A stretch of DNA of 64,000 bases from assembly GCA_046330955.1 (NCBI GenBank), contig JAXLRT010000003.1, positions 271,544 through 335,543 of the forward strand, given 5' to 3'. Both the position numbers and the translations under genes were made by a program. The notes beneath the pieces were generated by a model that saw nothing but the letters and a program-made list of their open reading frames with translations, was not told the DNA's origin and searched no databases. This document shows positions 54,959 through 63,172 of the stretch, piece by piece. The stretch comes from JADJPO01 sp046330955. GTDB lineage: Bacteria; Actinomycetota; Actinomycetes; Actinomycetales; Kineosporiaceae. How positions within the stretch are numbered: the first letter of the stretch is position 1; each line of letters begins with the position of its first letter.

Positions 54959-55470
54959 AGCGATCCCGCCTTCGCTCGGCGGTCGATCGTCTCGCGGCCG
55001 CAGTCGGTGGGGGCGGCCGTCAGATCGATCGCGGCCGGCAGCCCGGTCAGCTGCGTGGCGGTGAACCGGGCCGCCAGCCGGTCATAGGAATCCACCCGGA
55101 ACATGCACCGCCCCAACGACTTCCACACCTGTGACAACTCGGTGTCGCCGCGCAGCCAGGTGGCGATCTCGGTGTCGACGGCGCGGTCGGCCTCGCGCAC
55201 CGCCGCCAGGTCGCTGGTCAGCTGAGCGCGCGTGGCGGCGTCCAGTTCGGGGGCGGTGCCCAGGTCGGGCGGCGGGGTCTCGGCGGCGTCCTGCCGCTGC
55301 TGCTCGCGCAGCGCGGTGAGCCGGGCAGCCTGCCGGTTCAGGTCCGAACGAGCCTTCAGGCTGACGGTCAGCGCGCCGCCGACGAGCAGGCCGACGAGCA
55401 CCGCCAGCGCCCCGACGAGCGCGATCCGGCCCCGGCGGCCGCTTCGGCGCGTCGCTCCCGCGTCTCCCAT
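54955..55470 (-). CDS. Membrane-anchored exported protein paired with the acidic protein
   Basis: The 171-residue product has a basic start, one membrane helix (ALVGALAVLVGLLVGGALTV), a coiled coil (SLKARSDLNRQAARLTALRE) and a C-terminal domain with cysteines in LGRCMFRVDSYDR and PTDCGRETI. The layout of helix, coil and two-cysteine domain matches the C-terminal half of its neighbour, with which it overlaps by 4 bases, so they may be diverged copies. ATG at 55470 follows GGGGGAG. Function unknown. Confidence 0.7.
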   Translation of the reverse strand: MGDAGATRRSGRRGRIALVGALAVLVGLLVGGALTVSLKARSDLNRQAARLTALREQQRQDAAETPPPDLGTAPELDAATRAQLTSDLAAVREADRAVDTEIATWLRGDTELSQVWKSLGRCMFRVDSYDRLAARFTATQLTGLPAAIDLTAAPTDCGRETIDRRAKAGSL

Positions 55471-55646
55471 CCGCTCCCCCGTGCTCCCCGGCCCCTCGCA
55501 TCGAGGAGCCGGACGTATGTTGCGATCACGATACCGAGGCGCAGACCGGACGTCTCACCCGGTTCCGGAGCAGCTGTCGGCGCCGACCCGGCAGCGGACC
55601 GGCCCGACCCGTCACCGGACGAGCCCGACCGGCACGATCGCGCCGG

Positions 55647-56828
55647 CTATCCGGCGGCGCAGCGCCCGGTGCCGACCGGCGTGCCGGCCGCCACACCCCG
55701 GGCGATCTCGTCCCGCACCTCGTCCATGGTCAACGCGTAGCCGGTCTGCTCGTCGTCCAGCGACTTGGCGAACACGATGCCGGCCAGCGTCCCGTCGGCG
55801 GCGATCAGCGGGCCGCCGGAGTTGCCCTGGTGCACGGTGGCGTACAGCGAGTAGACCTGCCGCTCGGCCCCGGAGCCGCCGTAGATGTCCTCACCGCTGG
55901 CCTGCAGCACCGCGCGCACCCGCGCGGGCACGATCCGGTAGGGGCCGTTGTCCGGGTACCCGGCGACCACGGCGTCGGCGCTGCGGTCCAGGTTCTGGCC
56001 GAGCGGGACGGCCGGCGCCGTCAGATCGGGCACCGAGAGCACCGCCAGGTCGGTGCGTGGGTCGAACAGAACGACGCGCGCGGCGTGCCGACGGTCCGAG
56101 CCGGCGACCATCACCTGCGGCGCCTTCACCGCCGCCACCACGTGGGCGTTGGTCACCACGCGCTGCGGGGCGACCACCACGCCGCTGCCCTCCTGCCCCC
56201 GGCCGCACGATCGGGCGTCACCGATGATCTTGACCACCGAGCGCTTGATCCGGGCCTGGACGGCGGCCGGCACGGCCTTGGGGTCCGGCGGCGGCACCGG
56301 TTGGATCCGCTCCCGGGCCACGCCCTCGAACACCCGCGGGAACGGCGAGTCCGACACCGCCTGGCGGAACCCACCCGCCCAGCCGGCCATCCAGGAGGGC
56401 ACCACGGCGTCGATCACCCGCAGCACCCGCGATCCGGAGACCGCCCGGGCGAGGCTCGGGTTGGGCAGCTGGCGGACCGCACCCCCGACGAACCACAGCA
56501 CCAGGGAGATCGCCAGCAGGCCGGCCACTCCGCCGAGCACCTGGTCGAGCACGCCGACGCCGGATCGAGCCATCGTGCGCCGCACCCGGCCCCCGAGCAC
56601 CGACCCCAGCACCTGGCCGATCCAGGCCACCACGAGCACCCCGACCAGCAGGACGATCGAGCGGGGCGCGCCGGTCAGCATCCGGTCGGCGATCAGCGGG
56701 ATCAGCCGCATGCCGAGTACCGCACCACCGATGAAACCGCCCAGCGACAAGGCGCCCACGGCCAGCCCCTGCCGGGTCCCCGCGACGGTGTACCAGGCCA
56801 TCACCACCAGCAGGAGCAGGTCGATCAC
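55647..56828 (-). CDS. marP: MarP-family membrane serine protease
   Basis: The 393-residue product has a CvpA-like region with four membrane helices (residues about 1-110) and a trypsin-fold protease with the triad His in VVTNAHVVAA, Asp in DPRTDLAVLSV and Ser in VHQGNSGGPLI. Cysteines in RSCGRG and TGRCAAG could form the redox-sensitive disulfide known in M. tuberculosis MarP, which protects cells against acid and oxidative stress. GTG at 56828 overlaps the Nudix gene, giving the nth-Nudix-marP operon seen in mycobacteria. Confidence 0.93.
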   Translation of the reverse strand: MIDLLLLVVMAWYTVAGTRQGLAVGALSLGGFIGGAVLGMRLIPLIADRMLTGAPRSIVLLVGVLVVAWIGQVLGSVLGGRVRRTMARSGVGVLDQVLGGVAGLLAISLVLWFVGGAVRQLPNPSLARAVSGSRVLRVIDAVVPSWMAGWAGGFRQAVSDSPFPRVFEGVARERIQPVPPPDPKAVPAAVQARIKRSVVKIIGDARSCGRGQEGSGVVVAPQRVVTNAHVVAAVKAPQVMVAGSDRRHAARVVLFDPRTDLAVLSVPDLTAPAVPLGQNLDRSADAVVAGYPDNGPYRIVPARVRAVLQASGEDIYGGSGAERQVYSLYATVHQGNSGGPLIAADGTLAGIVFAKSLDDEQTGYALTMDEVRDEIARGVAAGTPVGTGRCAAG

Positions 56829-57532
56829 GAGCCACCCCCGGCCTCGATGGTGTCCACCTGGGCCGGTTCGGGGATCGCGGGCACCGAGCGGCGCTTGGTG
56901 CGATCCCACGGCTGTTCCCAGCCGGCCAATCGCAACACCCGATCGAGGATCCCGGCGGTGAAGCCCCAGACGAACAGTCCACTCACCTCGAATCCCGGCC
57001 CGACGAAGCCGCTGGGGTGGTGCACCAGGAAACGGTTGCCCGGATCGACCAGTTCGCTCACCCGTGCCCGGACGACGCGCGCCACCTCACCGGGGTCGAC
57101 CACCCCCACCGCGGAGGGCTGCGCCCACCAGGCCATCACCGGGGTGACGACGTAGTCGCTCGGGGGCAGGTAGAGATCGGGCAGGCACCCGGCCACCACC
57201 ACGCCGTCCGGATCGAGGCCGGTCTCCTCCCGGGCCTCGCGCAGCGCGGCCGCGACCGGCCCGGAATCGGTCGGGTCCAGCCGGCCACCGGGAAAGCTCA
57301 CCTGGCCGGCATGCGAGCGCAGCGTCGACGAGCGCTCGGTCAGCAGGATGTCCACGCCGGCGTCGTCCGCACCGTGCCCGAACAGCAGCAGCACGGCCGA
57401 GTGGCGGTGATGGCCCGGCGGGGGGCTGAACCGGCTCAGCTGATCGACGGTGGCGACGTCCAGCACGTGCTGTAAAGGAGCGAACCAGGCCGGGGCGTGC
57501 TCGGCGTCCGCCGGGACGTCGGTGGGCATCAT
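56825..57532 (-). CDS. Nudix hydrolase, coenzyme A pyrophosphatase type
   Basis: The 235-residue product has the Nudix box GGRLDP...AALREAREETGLD and, just before it, LLTERSSTLRSHAGQVSFPG, the extra motif of CoA-type Nudix enzymes that split CoA or its esters. The ATG at 57532 overlaps the nth stop in ATGATG, so a second ATG at 57529 is also possible. It is translationally coupled on both sides, to nth and marP. Confidence 0.88.
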   Translation of the reverse strand: MMPTDVPADAEHAPAWFAPLQHVLDVATVDQLSRFSPPPGHHRHSAVLLLFGHGADDAGVDILLTERSSTLRSHAGQVSFPGGRLDPTDSGPVAAALREAREETGLDPDGVVVAGCLPDLYLPPSDYVVTPVMAWWAQPSAVGVVDPGEVARVVRARVSELVDPGNRFLVHHPSGFVGPGFEVSGLFVWGFTAGILDRVLRLAGWEQPWDRTKRRSVPAIPEPAQVDTIEAGGGS

Positions 57533-58305
57533 GCGTCCGCCACCGCCGGCACCGATGCCGTGACCAGGGCCGGCCCCTTGACCAGGGCCGCGGCCTTGAC
57601 CGGGTCGGTCTCGCCGATGCCGACCGAGGGGCACAGGCCCCGGCCGGCGAGCGGGCAGGCGCCACAGGCCGGGCGCCGGGCGTGGCAGATCCGCCGACCG
57701 TGGAAGATCATCCGGTGACTGAGCATGGTCCAGTCACGTCGCTCGAACAGCGCTCCGAGTTCCTGCTCGATCACGACCGGGTCCTGCGAGACCGTCCAGC
57801 CGAAGCGCCGGGCGAGCCGCCCGACGTGCGTGTCGACCGTGATCCCCGGGACGCCGAAGGCGTTGCCCAGCACGACGTTCGCCGTCTTGCGACCCACCCC
57901 GGGCAGTTTGACCAGCTGTTCCAGCCGGTTCGGCACCTGGCCGTCGTGATCGACCACCAGCGCCGCACCGAGGGAGATCAAGGAGTTCGTCTTGGCTCGG
58001 AAGAACCCGGTCGACCGGATCAGCTCCTCGAGCTCGCCCCGATCGGCGGCGGCGTAGTCGGCGGCCGTCGGGTAGCGGGCGAACAGCCGCGGCGTCACCT
58101 GGTTGACCATCTTGTCGGTCGACTGCGCCGACAGGATGGTGGCCACCAGCAACTGCAGCGGCGAGCCGTGGTCGAGTTCGCAGTGCGCGTCCGGGTGGCG
58201 CTCGGCGAGCACTCGGTGCATCCGGCGGGCACGGCGCACCAGCGCGACGTCGGGCCGCCCATTGCGCGGCGTCACCACGTCGTCCCCACCACCTGCCCGA
58301 GCCAC
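57529..58305 (-). CDS. nth: Endonuclease III
   Basis: The 258-residue DNA glycosylase/AP lyase removes oxidised pyrimidines. It shows the helix-hairpin-helix LPGVGRKTANVVLGNA with the catalytic Lys and ITVDTHVGRLARR with the catalytic Asp. The iron-sulfur cysteines read C-x6-C-x2-C-x7-C (CHARRPAC-GAC-...GRGLC), two residues longer than the usual final x5. GTG at 58305 lies six bases after TAGGCT, a probable leaderless start. Confidence 0.95.
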   Translation of the reverse strand: MARAGGGDDVVTPRNGRPDVALVRRARRMHRVLAERHPDAHCELDHGSPLQLLVATILSAQSTDKMVNQVTPRLFARYPTAADYAAADRGELEELIRSTGFFRAKTNSLISLGAALVVDHDGQVPNRLEQLVKLPGVGRKTANVVLGNAFGVPGITVDTHVGRLARRFGWTVSQDPVVIEQELGALFERRDWTMLSHRMIFHGRRICHARRPACGACPLAGRGLCPSVGIGETDPVKAAALVKGPALVTASVPAVADA

Positions 58306-58311
58306 CCCGAC

Positions 58312-58317
58312 AGCCTA
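58312..58317 (-). promoter_or_regulatory. nth: -10 hexamer TAGGCT for leaderless nth
   Basis: On the minus strand TAGGCT at 58312-58317 ends six bases before the GTG at 58305 (GTCGGG between), with no ribosome site, so the nth-Nudix-marP transcript probably starts at the start codon. Confidence 0.5.
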
Positions 58318-58473
58318 CGTCGCCGCCGCCCGGACACCCGCCGTGGCCGTCGTCGCGCCGGGCGGGTGAGCGTCCTGCGCCGCAAGGGTGGTCCACCACT
58401 CGGCCCCGTCAAGCCTCTGACCTGCGACGACGATCCCTCTCGCAGATCGGCACACGATTCAGGGGAGCCAAAG

Positions 58474-58836
58474 GTGAGCGGGAGCGACGCGACGTTGAGC
58501 AGGCCGGTGGGCGCCGCCGTCGGGCTCGGAGCGCATCACAGCTCCGACGACGCGACACGAATCAGCGCCGAACTGCGCGAGGTGGAGTACTGGCGCCGGT
58601 TGGTCGCCGCCCGACTCGACCTGGCCGTGGCCGCGGTGACCTCCCTGGACGAGCCCGTGGTGCGCGAGCTGCCCTCGGTGCCTCGGCTGCCGTGCAATCT
58701 GCGGCGCCTGGTGGGTCTGCCGCAGGGTGACGCCCGGGGCGAGGTCGGGGTGCTCGAGCAGCTGCGCGGCGTCCTGCACGATCTGGACAGCTACGCGCTC
58801 GCGCTGCGTTCCTGCAGCTGCACCCCGGGTCACTGA
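58474..58836 (+). CDS. RsiG-like small coiled-coil protein (possible anti-sigma factor)
   Basis: GTG at 58474 follows AGGGGAG and gives a 120-residue helical protein with EYWRRLVAARLDLAVAA and LEQLRGVLHDLDSYALAL. The pattern resembles RsiG-family proteins, in which antiparallel helices with an E-x3-S-x2-R-x3-Q-x3-D motif bind cyclic di-GMP and a WhiG-type sigma factor. Here Arg and Asp of that motif seem present (RRLVAARLD) but Ser and Gln are not, so c-di-GMP binding is doubtful. The end has CSCTPGH, a possible metal ligand set. It lies just upstream of crp. Confidence 0.5.
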   Translation: MSGSDATLSRPVGAAVGLGAHHSSDDATRISAELREVEYWRRLVAARLDLAVAAVTSLDEPVVRELPSVPRLPCNLRRLVGLPQGDARGEVGVLEQLRGVLHDLDSYALALRSCSCTPGH

Positions 58837-59009
58837 CAATCCGGGACGAAACGGCGCCGTACACCTCGAATCCCGCCGGATTCCGGCCTCTCGGCACGCT
58901 CAGCAGCGAGTGAACAGCCCGGTGCGGCTACCGGCGTCCGGCCACGGACGGTAGCGTTCCCTTGGCCGGAGCGCATCACACCGCGGGGCAGTTCTGAGAG
59001 GGGTAGCCA

Positions 59010-59687
59010 GTGGACGACGACGTCGTACGTCAGGCGCCGTTGTTTGCGGCGCTCGACGACGAAGCGGCAGCAGCACTCAAGGCCACGATGACCACCCGTG
59101 AGGTGGGTCGTGGCGAGGTCCTGTTCACCGAGGGCGATCCGGGCGACCGGCTCTACATCATCGTCGACGGCAAGATCAAACTCGGCCGTGCCTCCGGCGA
59201 CGGCCGCGAGAACCTGCTGGCCATCCTGGGCCCCGGTGAGATGTTCGGTGAGCTCTCGTTGTTCGATCCCGGGCCGCGGAACGCCACCGCCACCGCCGTG
59301 GCCGACACCTCGTTGCTCGGCGTGGGCAGCGAGGACCTCGCCACCTGGCTCAACGGCCGCCCGGACGTCGCGCGTCAGTTGCTGCGCTCGCTGGCCCGCC
59401 GGTTGCGCCGCACCAACGAGGCGCTGGCCGATCTGGTGTTCTCCGACGTGCCCGGCCGGGTCGCCAAGGCCCTGCTGGACCTGTCCGAGCGCTTCGGCAC
59501 CCCCACCGACGAGGGCCTGCGCGTCACCCACGACCTCACCCAGGAGGAGTTGGCCCAGCTCGTCGGCGCCTCCCGCGAGACGGTCAACAAGGCCTTGGCC
59601 GACTTCGCCGCCCGCGGCTGGCTGCGCCTGGACCAGCGCGCCGTCCTGCTGCTCGACATCGACCGCCTCCGCCGCCGCGCCCGCTGA
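59010..59687 (+). CDS. crp: Crp/Fnr-family transcription regulator
   Basis: The 225-residue regulator has a cyclic-nucleotide-binding domain with GEVLFTEGDPGDRLYIIVDG and GEMFGELSLFDPGPRNATATA (phosphate-binding cassette with Glu, Arg and Thr), and a C-terminal winged helix with LTQEELAQLVGASRETVNKA. It is the orthologue in place and pattern of mycobacterial Crp (Rv3676) and Corynebacterium GlxR. GTG at 59010 follows GAGAGGGG. Candidate binding sites of the matching type are present in this window upstream of the actP operon and acs. Confidence 0.95.
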   Translation: MDDDVVRQAPLFAALDDEAAAALKATMTTREVGRGEVLFTEGDPGDRLYIIVDGKIKLGRASGDGRENLLAILGPGEMFGELSLFDPGPRNATATAVADTSLLGVGSEDLATWLNGRPDVARQLLRSLARRLRRTNEALADLVFSDVPGRVAKALLDLSERFGTPTDEGLRVTHDLTQEELAQLVGASRETVNKALADFAARGWLRLDQRAVLLLDIDRLRRRAR

Positions 59688-59715
59688 CCCACCCACCACC
59701 ACCCACCCACCCACC

Positions 59716-59819
59716 AAACCCGCTCATGCTCCGCGGGTGACCGCTCATGCTCCGCTGATGACGCGTTGTGGCCAGCTGACATCGTTATCGCTCGTCAGCT
59801 GCGGAGCATGAGCGGGTTT
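59716..59819. terminator. Large bidirectional hairpin between crp and the MBL gene
   Basis: AAACCCGCTCATGCTCCGC (59716-59734) and its exact complement at 59801-59819 form a 19-bp stem. A second direct copy of CCGCTCATGCTCCGC lies at 59741-59755 and an inner 8-bp stem (CAGCTGAC at 59773, GTCAGCTG at 59794). The right arm ends GGGTTTGGG on plus and the left reads GGGTTTGG on minus, so it can serve both convergent genes. Confidence 0.75.
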
Positions 59820-59842
59820 GGGCGGGTGCCGGGTGCGGCGGA

Positions 59843-60715
59843 TCAGTCCAGCGGATGGCCCAGATAGGCCAGGGCCGCGCGGACGCTGCGTTCGGCGGCG
59901 GACCACAGCCGCGGGTTGACCTCGGCGTAGATGTGGGCCACGACCTCGGACGACGTGCTGGCGCCGGCGTCCAGGGCCGCCTGCACCTCGGCGAGGCGAT
60001 CCAGGCGGTGCTGGTGATAGCCGGCCAGCACCCCGACGGGGTCGTCGAGTACCGGCCCGTGACCCGGCAACAGCGCCCGGCAGCCGAGCTCGCCGGCCAG
60101 CGCCTCCAGCCGACGCAACGAGGCCAGGTAGTCGGCCAGCACGCCGTCCGGGTGATAGATCACCGCGGTCCCGCGGCCCAGCACGGTGTCGCCGGTGAGC
60201 ACCACCGTCTCGCCATCCCTTTCGTCGTCCAACCGTCCGGCCTCCGGCGCCCCCCGGCCCAGGACGAAGCACAGCGAGTCACCGGTGTGGCCCGGGGTGG
60301 CCACCACGTCGACCCGTAGCTCCCCCGCCCCGATCACGTCACCGGCCGTCAGGCCCTCGCCCCCCAGCCGATGGGCCGGGTCGAGCGCCCGCACGCCGGC
60401 TCCGACCGAGCGCGCGAACCGGCTCGCCCCGGCGCTGTGATCGGCGTGCCCGTGGGTCAGCAACACCGCCGCCACCGACCGGCAGCCCCGCCGCTCGACG
60501 GCCTCTCGGACGGCGCGCAGGTGCGTGGCGTCGTTCGGCCCGGGATCGACCACCACCGCTCGATCCGACCCGGAGGCCGACAGCACCCACGTGTTGGTGC
60601 CGTCCAGTGTCATCGGGCCGGGATTGGGCGCCAGGACGCAGTGCGCCCACGCCCCGACGTCCCCGCCGGACCACGGGGCGGACGACCCGAACGCCCAGAC
60701 CGCCGAGCCGCTCAC
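59843..60715 (-). CDS. Metallo-beta-lactamase fold hydrolase
   Basis: The 290-residue product has VLLTHGHADHSAGA (HxHxDH metal-binding motif), VVATPGHTGDSLCF, VVLTGDTVLG and LLPGHGPVLDDP, the order of a glyoxalase II/RNase-Z-like MBL hydrolase, and a helical C-terminus. GTG at 60715 overlaps the Nudix stop by 4 bases. It corresponds in place to mycobacterial Rv3677c. Its substrate is unknown. Confidence 0.9.
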   Translation of the reverse strand: MSGSAVWAFGSSAPWSGGDVGAWAHCVLAPNPGPMTLDGTNTWVLSASGSDRAVVVDPGPNDATHLRAVREAVERRGCRSVAAVLLTHGHADHSAGASRFARSVGAGVRALDPAHRLGGEGLTAGDVIGAGELRVDVVATPGHTGDSLCFVLGRGAPEAGRLDDERDGETVVLTGDTVLGRGTAVIYHPDGVLADYLASLRRLEALAGELGCRALLPGHGPVLDDPVGVLAGYHQHRLDRLAEVQAALDAGASTSSEVVAHIYAEVNPRLWSAAERSVRAALAYLGHPLD

Positions 60716-61593
60716 GGCGCCCGACCGCCGCCGGCGCCGTCCAGCTCGACCCGCAACACCAGCCGGCCCGCGCCCTCGGCGCCGGGCAGCTCGACCGGCC
60801 AGGGCGAGACCGGCTGCGGACGACGCGGCGTGGCCAGAACGACCGCCACGGACGGCGCCGCCGCCAGCTCCTCGAGGCACACCAGCGTCGGCGGCAACAT
60901 GTCGAGTTCACCCGCCCGGTGTCGGGCCACGGCCTCGGCGGCCGCGAACCAGCCACTCTCGGCCCCAGCAGCGGCGGGCGGGCCGTCCGCGGCGTCCTCG
61001 GCCTCGCCGCCGAAGGCCTGCACCCGCTGGCCCGCGGGCATCGCCGCGACGAAGAACCGGGTGTCGAACCGCCGGGACTCGAAGTCCGGGGTGATCCAGT
61101 GCGCCCAGGGATGCAGCAGGCTCGCCCGCAGGCCGGTGCCGGTGGCCCGCAGCACGCCGGCGAGATCGATGCGGCCCGCCAGCAGGGCCTCGCGCGCCTC
61201 GGCCAGCGCCGTTGCCGAGGCGGGCCTCGAGGCGTCCTCGGGCACGGCGAGCAGCACGCCACACTCCTCGAAGGTCTCGCGTACCGCGGCCACGCGGACG
61301 GCGTCCAGCGGCCCGCCCACCGCGTCCGGCCCGCCGAGGGCGTGCGCCAGGGTGTGATCGCCGGGGTCGACCGCCCCTCCGGGAAAGACGAGCATGCCGG
61401 GGGCGAAGGCCAGGCTGCGACGCCGCCGGAACGCGATCACCTGCACCCCACCGGCGGGCAGATCCTGCAGCACCATCACCGTGGCGGCATCGCGGACCGC
61501 CACCGGCGGCGCGGCACGCCCGGCCCGGCGGTCGGCGGCCAGCCGAGCGGCCAGCGCCCCGGACAGCGGGAAGTCACGCAACACAGGGGTCAT
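60712..61593 (-). CDS. Nudix hydrolase (long form)
   Basis: The 293-residue product starts ATG at 61593 and has RRRRSLAFAPGMLVFPGGAV and a Nudix box interrupted by an insert of about 20 residues before RETFEECGVLL. Such NUDT19-like long forms accompany this MBL gene in actinobacteria. The C-terminal part contains FDTRFFVAAMPAGQRV. GGTGAGG lies directly before the ATG, which is close for a ribosome site. The substrate is unknown, with acyl-CoA compounds a guess from the family. Confidence 0.83.
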   Translation of the reverse strand: MTPVLRDFPLSGALAARLAADRRAGRAAPPVAVRDAATVMVLQDLPAGGVQVIAFRRRRSLAFAPGMLVFPGGAVDPGDHTLAHALGGPDAVGGPLDAVRVAAVRETFEECGVLLAVPEDASRPASATALAEAREALLAGRIDLAGVLRATGTGLRASLLHPWAHWITPDFESRRFDTRFFVAAMPAGQRVQAFGGEAEDAADGPPAAAGAESGWFAAAEAVARHRAGELDMLPPTLVCLEELAAAPSVAVVLATPRRPQPVSPWPVELPGAEGAGRLVLRVELDGAGGGRAP

Positions 61594-61929
61594 CCTCACC
61601 CGAGCCGCCCCGATGGCGCATCGGCCACCAGGGCGTGCTCCGTCACGGCCGGACGCCCCGACAGCGTCTAGACTGGCGGAATCACCACAATCCGACCATG
61701 CCCACCGAAATGTGCGCCCCGGAGCCGGGTGCCCGTGCTGCGACACGGCCGGACGGCAGGTATTCGACGCTCGGACGATGACCGTTCACGTTTTGCTCGG
61801 AGTTTTCTGAACAACGCGTTAGAGTTCCTCCCGGCACATCGCCACCACGGTGGGACGGCTGCACGGGAGCTCGGGGGGCGCCCACCGTGGGCAAGACATG
61901 CATGAGCGGGTGTAGGGGGAAGTTCACGG
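61594..61929. other. Divergent intergenic region before the MerR-type regulator
   Basis: No gene is supported in these 336 bases. The stretch 61785-61828 is AT-rich with TTTTGCTC and TAGAGT (61820-61825), a possible -10 box that would give a leader of about 100 bases for the MerR-type gene. GGGGGAAG at 61914-61921 serves as its ribosome site. Confidence 0.45.
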
Positions 61930-62637
61930 ATGACAGCTCACAAGTCACGCACGTTCACGCTGCCGGAGTTGGCCGAGGCCGCCGGGATGACGGTTCGCAA
62001 TGTGCGGTCCTACCAGACCCGAGGTCTCATTCCCCCGCCGGTGCGTCGTGGTCGGCACTCGATCTACGACACTCGCCATCTCGACCGGCTGCGTGAGATC
62101 CACCAGGCCCGGCAACGCGGCGCCTCGCTGAACCTGATCGCCGGCTACCTGTCGGACGGCGGCTCGCTGGCCACGGGGCTCGACCGCGCCTGGCTGCCGG
62201 GTCGGGGTGCCCTCTCGCGCCGCGGCGGCCGGCAGGCCGAGCCCGCGCCGCCCCGCACCACCACCGCGTCGCTCGAGACCATCCTGAACCGGGTCGACGT
62301 CGCCGACCCGGCCCGGTTCGACCAGACCCTCGACAACCTCGTCCGAGCGGGGGTGGTGCGGCGGTCGCGAGGACGGCTGATGGCCGAGCGCCCGTTCGTC
62401 ACCATGGTGTCCGGCCTGGTCAAGCACGGAATGCCGATCGAACGGGCGCTCGAGGTGGCCGCCGCGGCGGCCGAGGCGGGCCAGCGGGTCCGCGCCGCCG
62501 CCGGCGATGCCCTCGACGGCATGGCGGACGACGCCCGCACCCGCAACGACGTGCTCAACCTGGCCGCCGGGGTCTTCGCGTCCGTGGTCGTGCTCGACCT
62601 GACCGCCGCCGAGGACCGCGCCCCCCGCGACCGCTGA
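61930..62637 (+). CDS. MerR-family transcription regulator
   Basis: The 235-residue product has the MerR winged helix at its start: FTLPELAEAAGMTVRNVRSY, QTRGLIPPPVRRGRHSIYD, HLDRLREIHQARQRGASLNL. The C-terminal half is long, helical, Ala-rich and lacks cysteines, so a metal signal is unlikely. MerR regulators usually act on promoters with 19-20-base spacers near their own genes; no palindrome was identified. The ATG at 61930 follows GGGGGAAG. Confidence 0.88.
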   Translation: MTAHKSRTFTLPELAEAAGMTVRNVRSYQTRGLIPPPVRRGRHSIYDTRHLDRLREIHQARQRGASLNLIAGYLSDGGSLATGLDRAWLPGRGALSRRGGRQAEPAPPRTTTASLETILNRVDVADPARFDQTLDNLVRAGVVRRSRGRLMAERPFVTMVSGLVKHGMPIERALEVAAAAAEAGQRVRAAAGDALDGMADDARTRNDVLNLAAGVFASVVVLDLTAAEDRAPRDR

Positions 62638-62661
62638 GCAGCCCGAGCGACGCCGAGCGCC

Positions 62662-63132
62662 TCAGGGCCGGATGCGGGCCACCAGTTCGATCTCGACCGG
62701 GCTGTTCAACGGCAGGACGGCGACCCCCACCGCGCTGCGCGCGTGCACCCCGGCATCGCCGAGCACCTCCTGCAGCAGGTTGCTGGCACCGTTGGCCACC
62801 ACCGGCTGGCCGGTGAACGCCGGGTCGCTGGCCACGAACGCCACCAGCTTGACGATCCGCTCGATGCGGTCGAGGTCGACCACCGAGCCGACGGCGGCCA
62901 GGGCGTTGAGCGCGCAGATCCGAGCCAGCGCCGCGGCGTCCTCGGCGCTGACCTGGCCCTCGCCGACGCCCACCACCCCGGTGCGCGACAGCACGCCGTC
63001 CACGAACGGCAACTGTCCCGCCGTCCAGACCAGGCCGTCGTCCAGAACGGCGGGAACATAGGCGGCCACCGGCGTGGCCACGGACGGCAGGGCGAGTCCG
63101 AGCTCGCTCAGACGATCGACGATGCGGGTCAT
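62662..63132 (-). CDS. RidA-family (YjgF/YER057c/UK114) protein
   Basis: The 156-residue product has RIERIVKLVAFVASDPAFTG, NGASNLLQEVLGDAGVHARS and VGVAVLPLNSPVEIELVARI, the RidA fold with its conserved Arg in HARSAVGV that binds the imine/enamine substrate. RidA proteins detoxify reactive enamines from amino-acid metabolism; this subgroup (Rv3678c-like) is less characterised. ATG at 63132 lies six bases after TACGGT, and it is divergent from the ArsA gene. Confidence 0.9.
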   Translation of the reverse strand: MTRIVDRLSELGLALPSVATPVAAYVPAVLDDGLVWTAGQLPFVDGVLSRTGVVGVGEGQVSAEDAAALARICALNALAAVGSVVDLDRIERIVKLVAFVASDPAFTGQPVVANGASNLLQEVLGDAGVHARSAVGVAVLPLNSPVEIELVARIRP

Positions 63133-63138
63133 CGGGTC

Positions 63139-63165
63139 ACCGTAGCCGCCGGGCGCAACTAGGCT
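63139..63165. promoter_or_regulatory. Back-to-back leaderless promoters of ridA-like and arsA-like genes
   Basis: TACGGT on the minus strand (63139-63144) is six bases from the ATG at 63132, and TAGGCT on the plus strand (63160-63165) is seven bases from the GTG at 63173. Only 40 bases separate the two start codons and neither has a ribosome site. Confidence 0.5.
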
Positions 63166-63172
63166 CACCACC

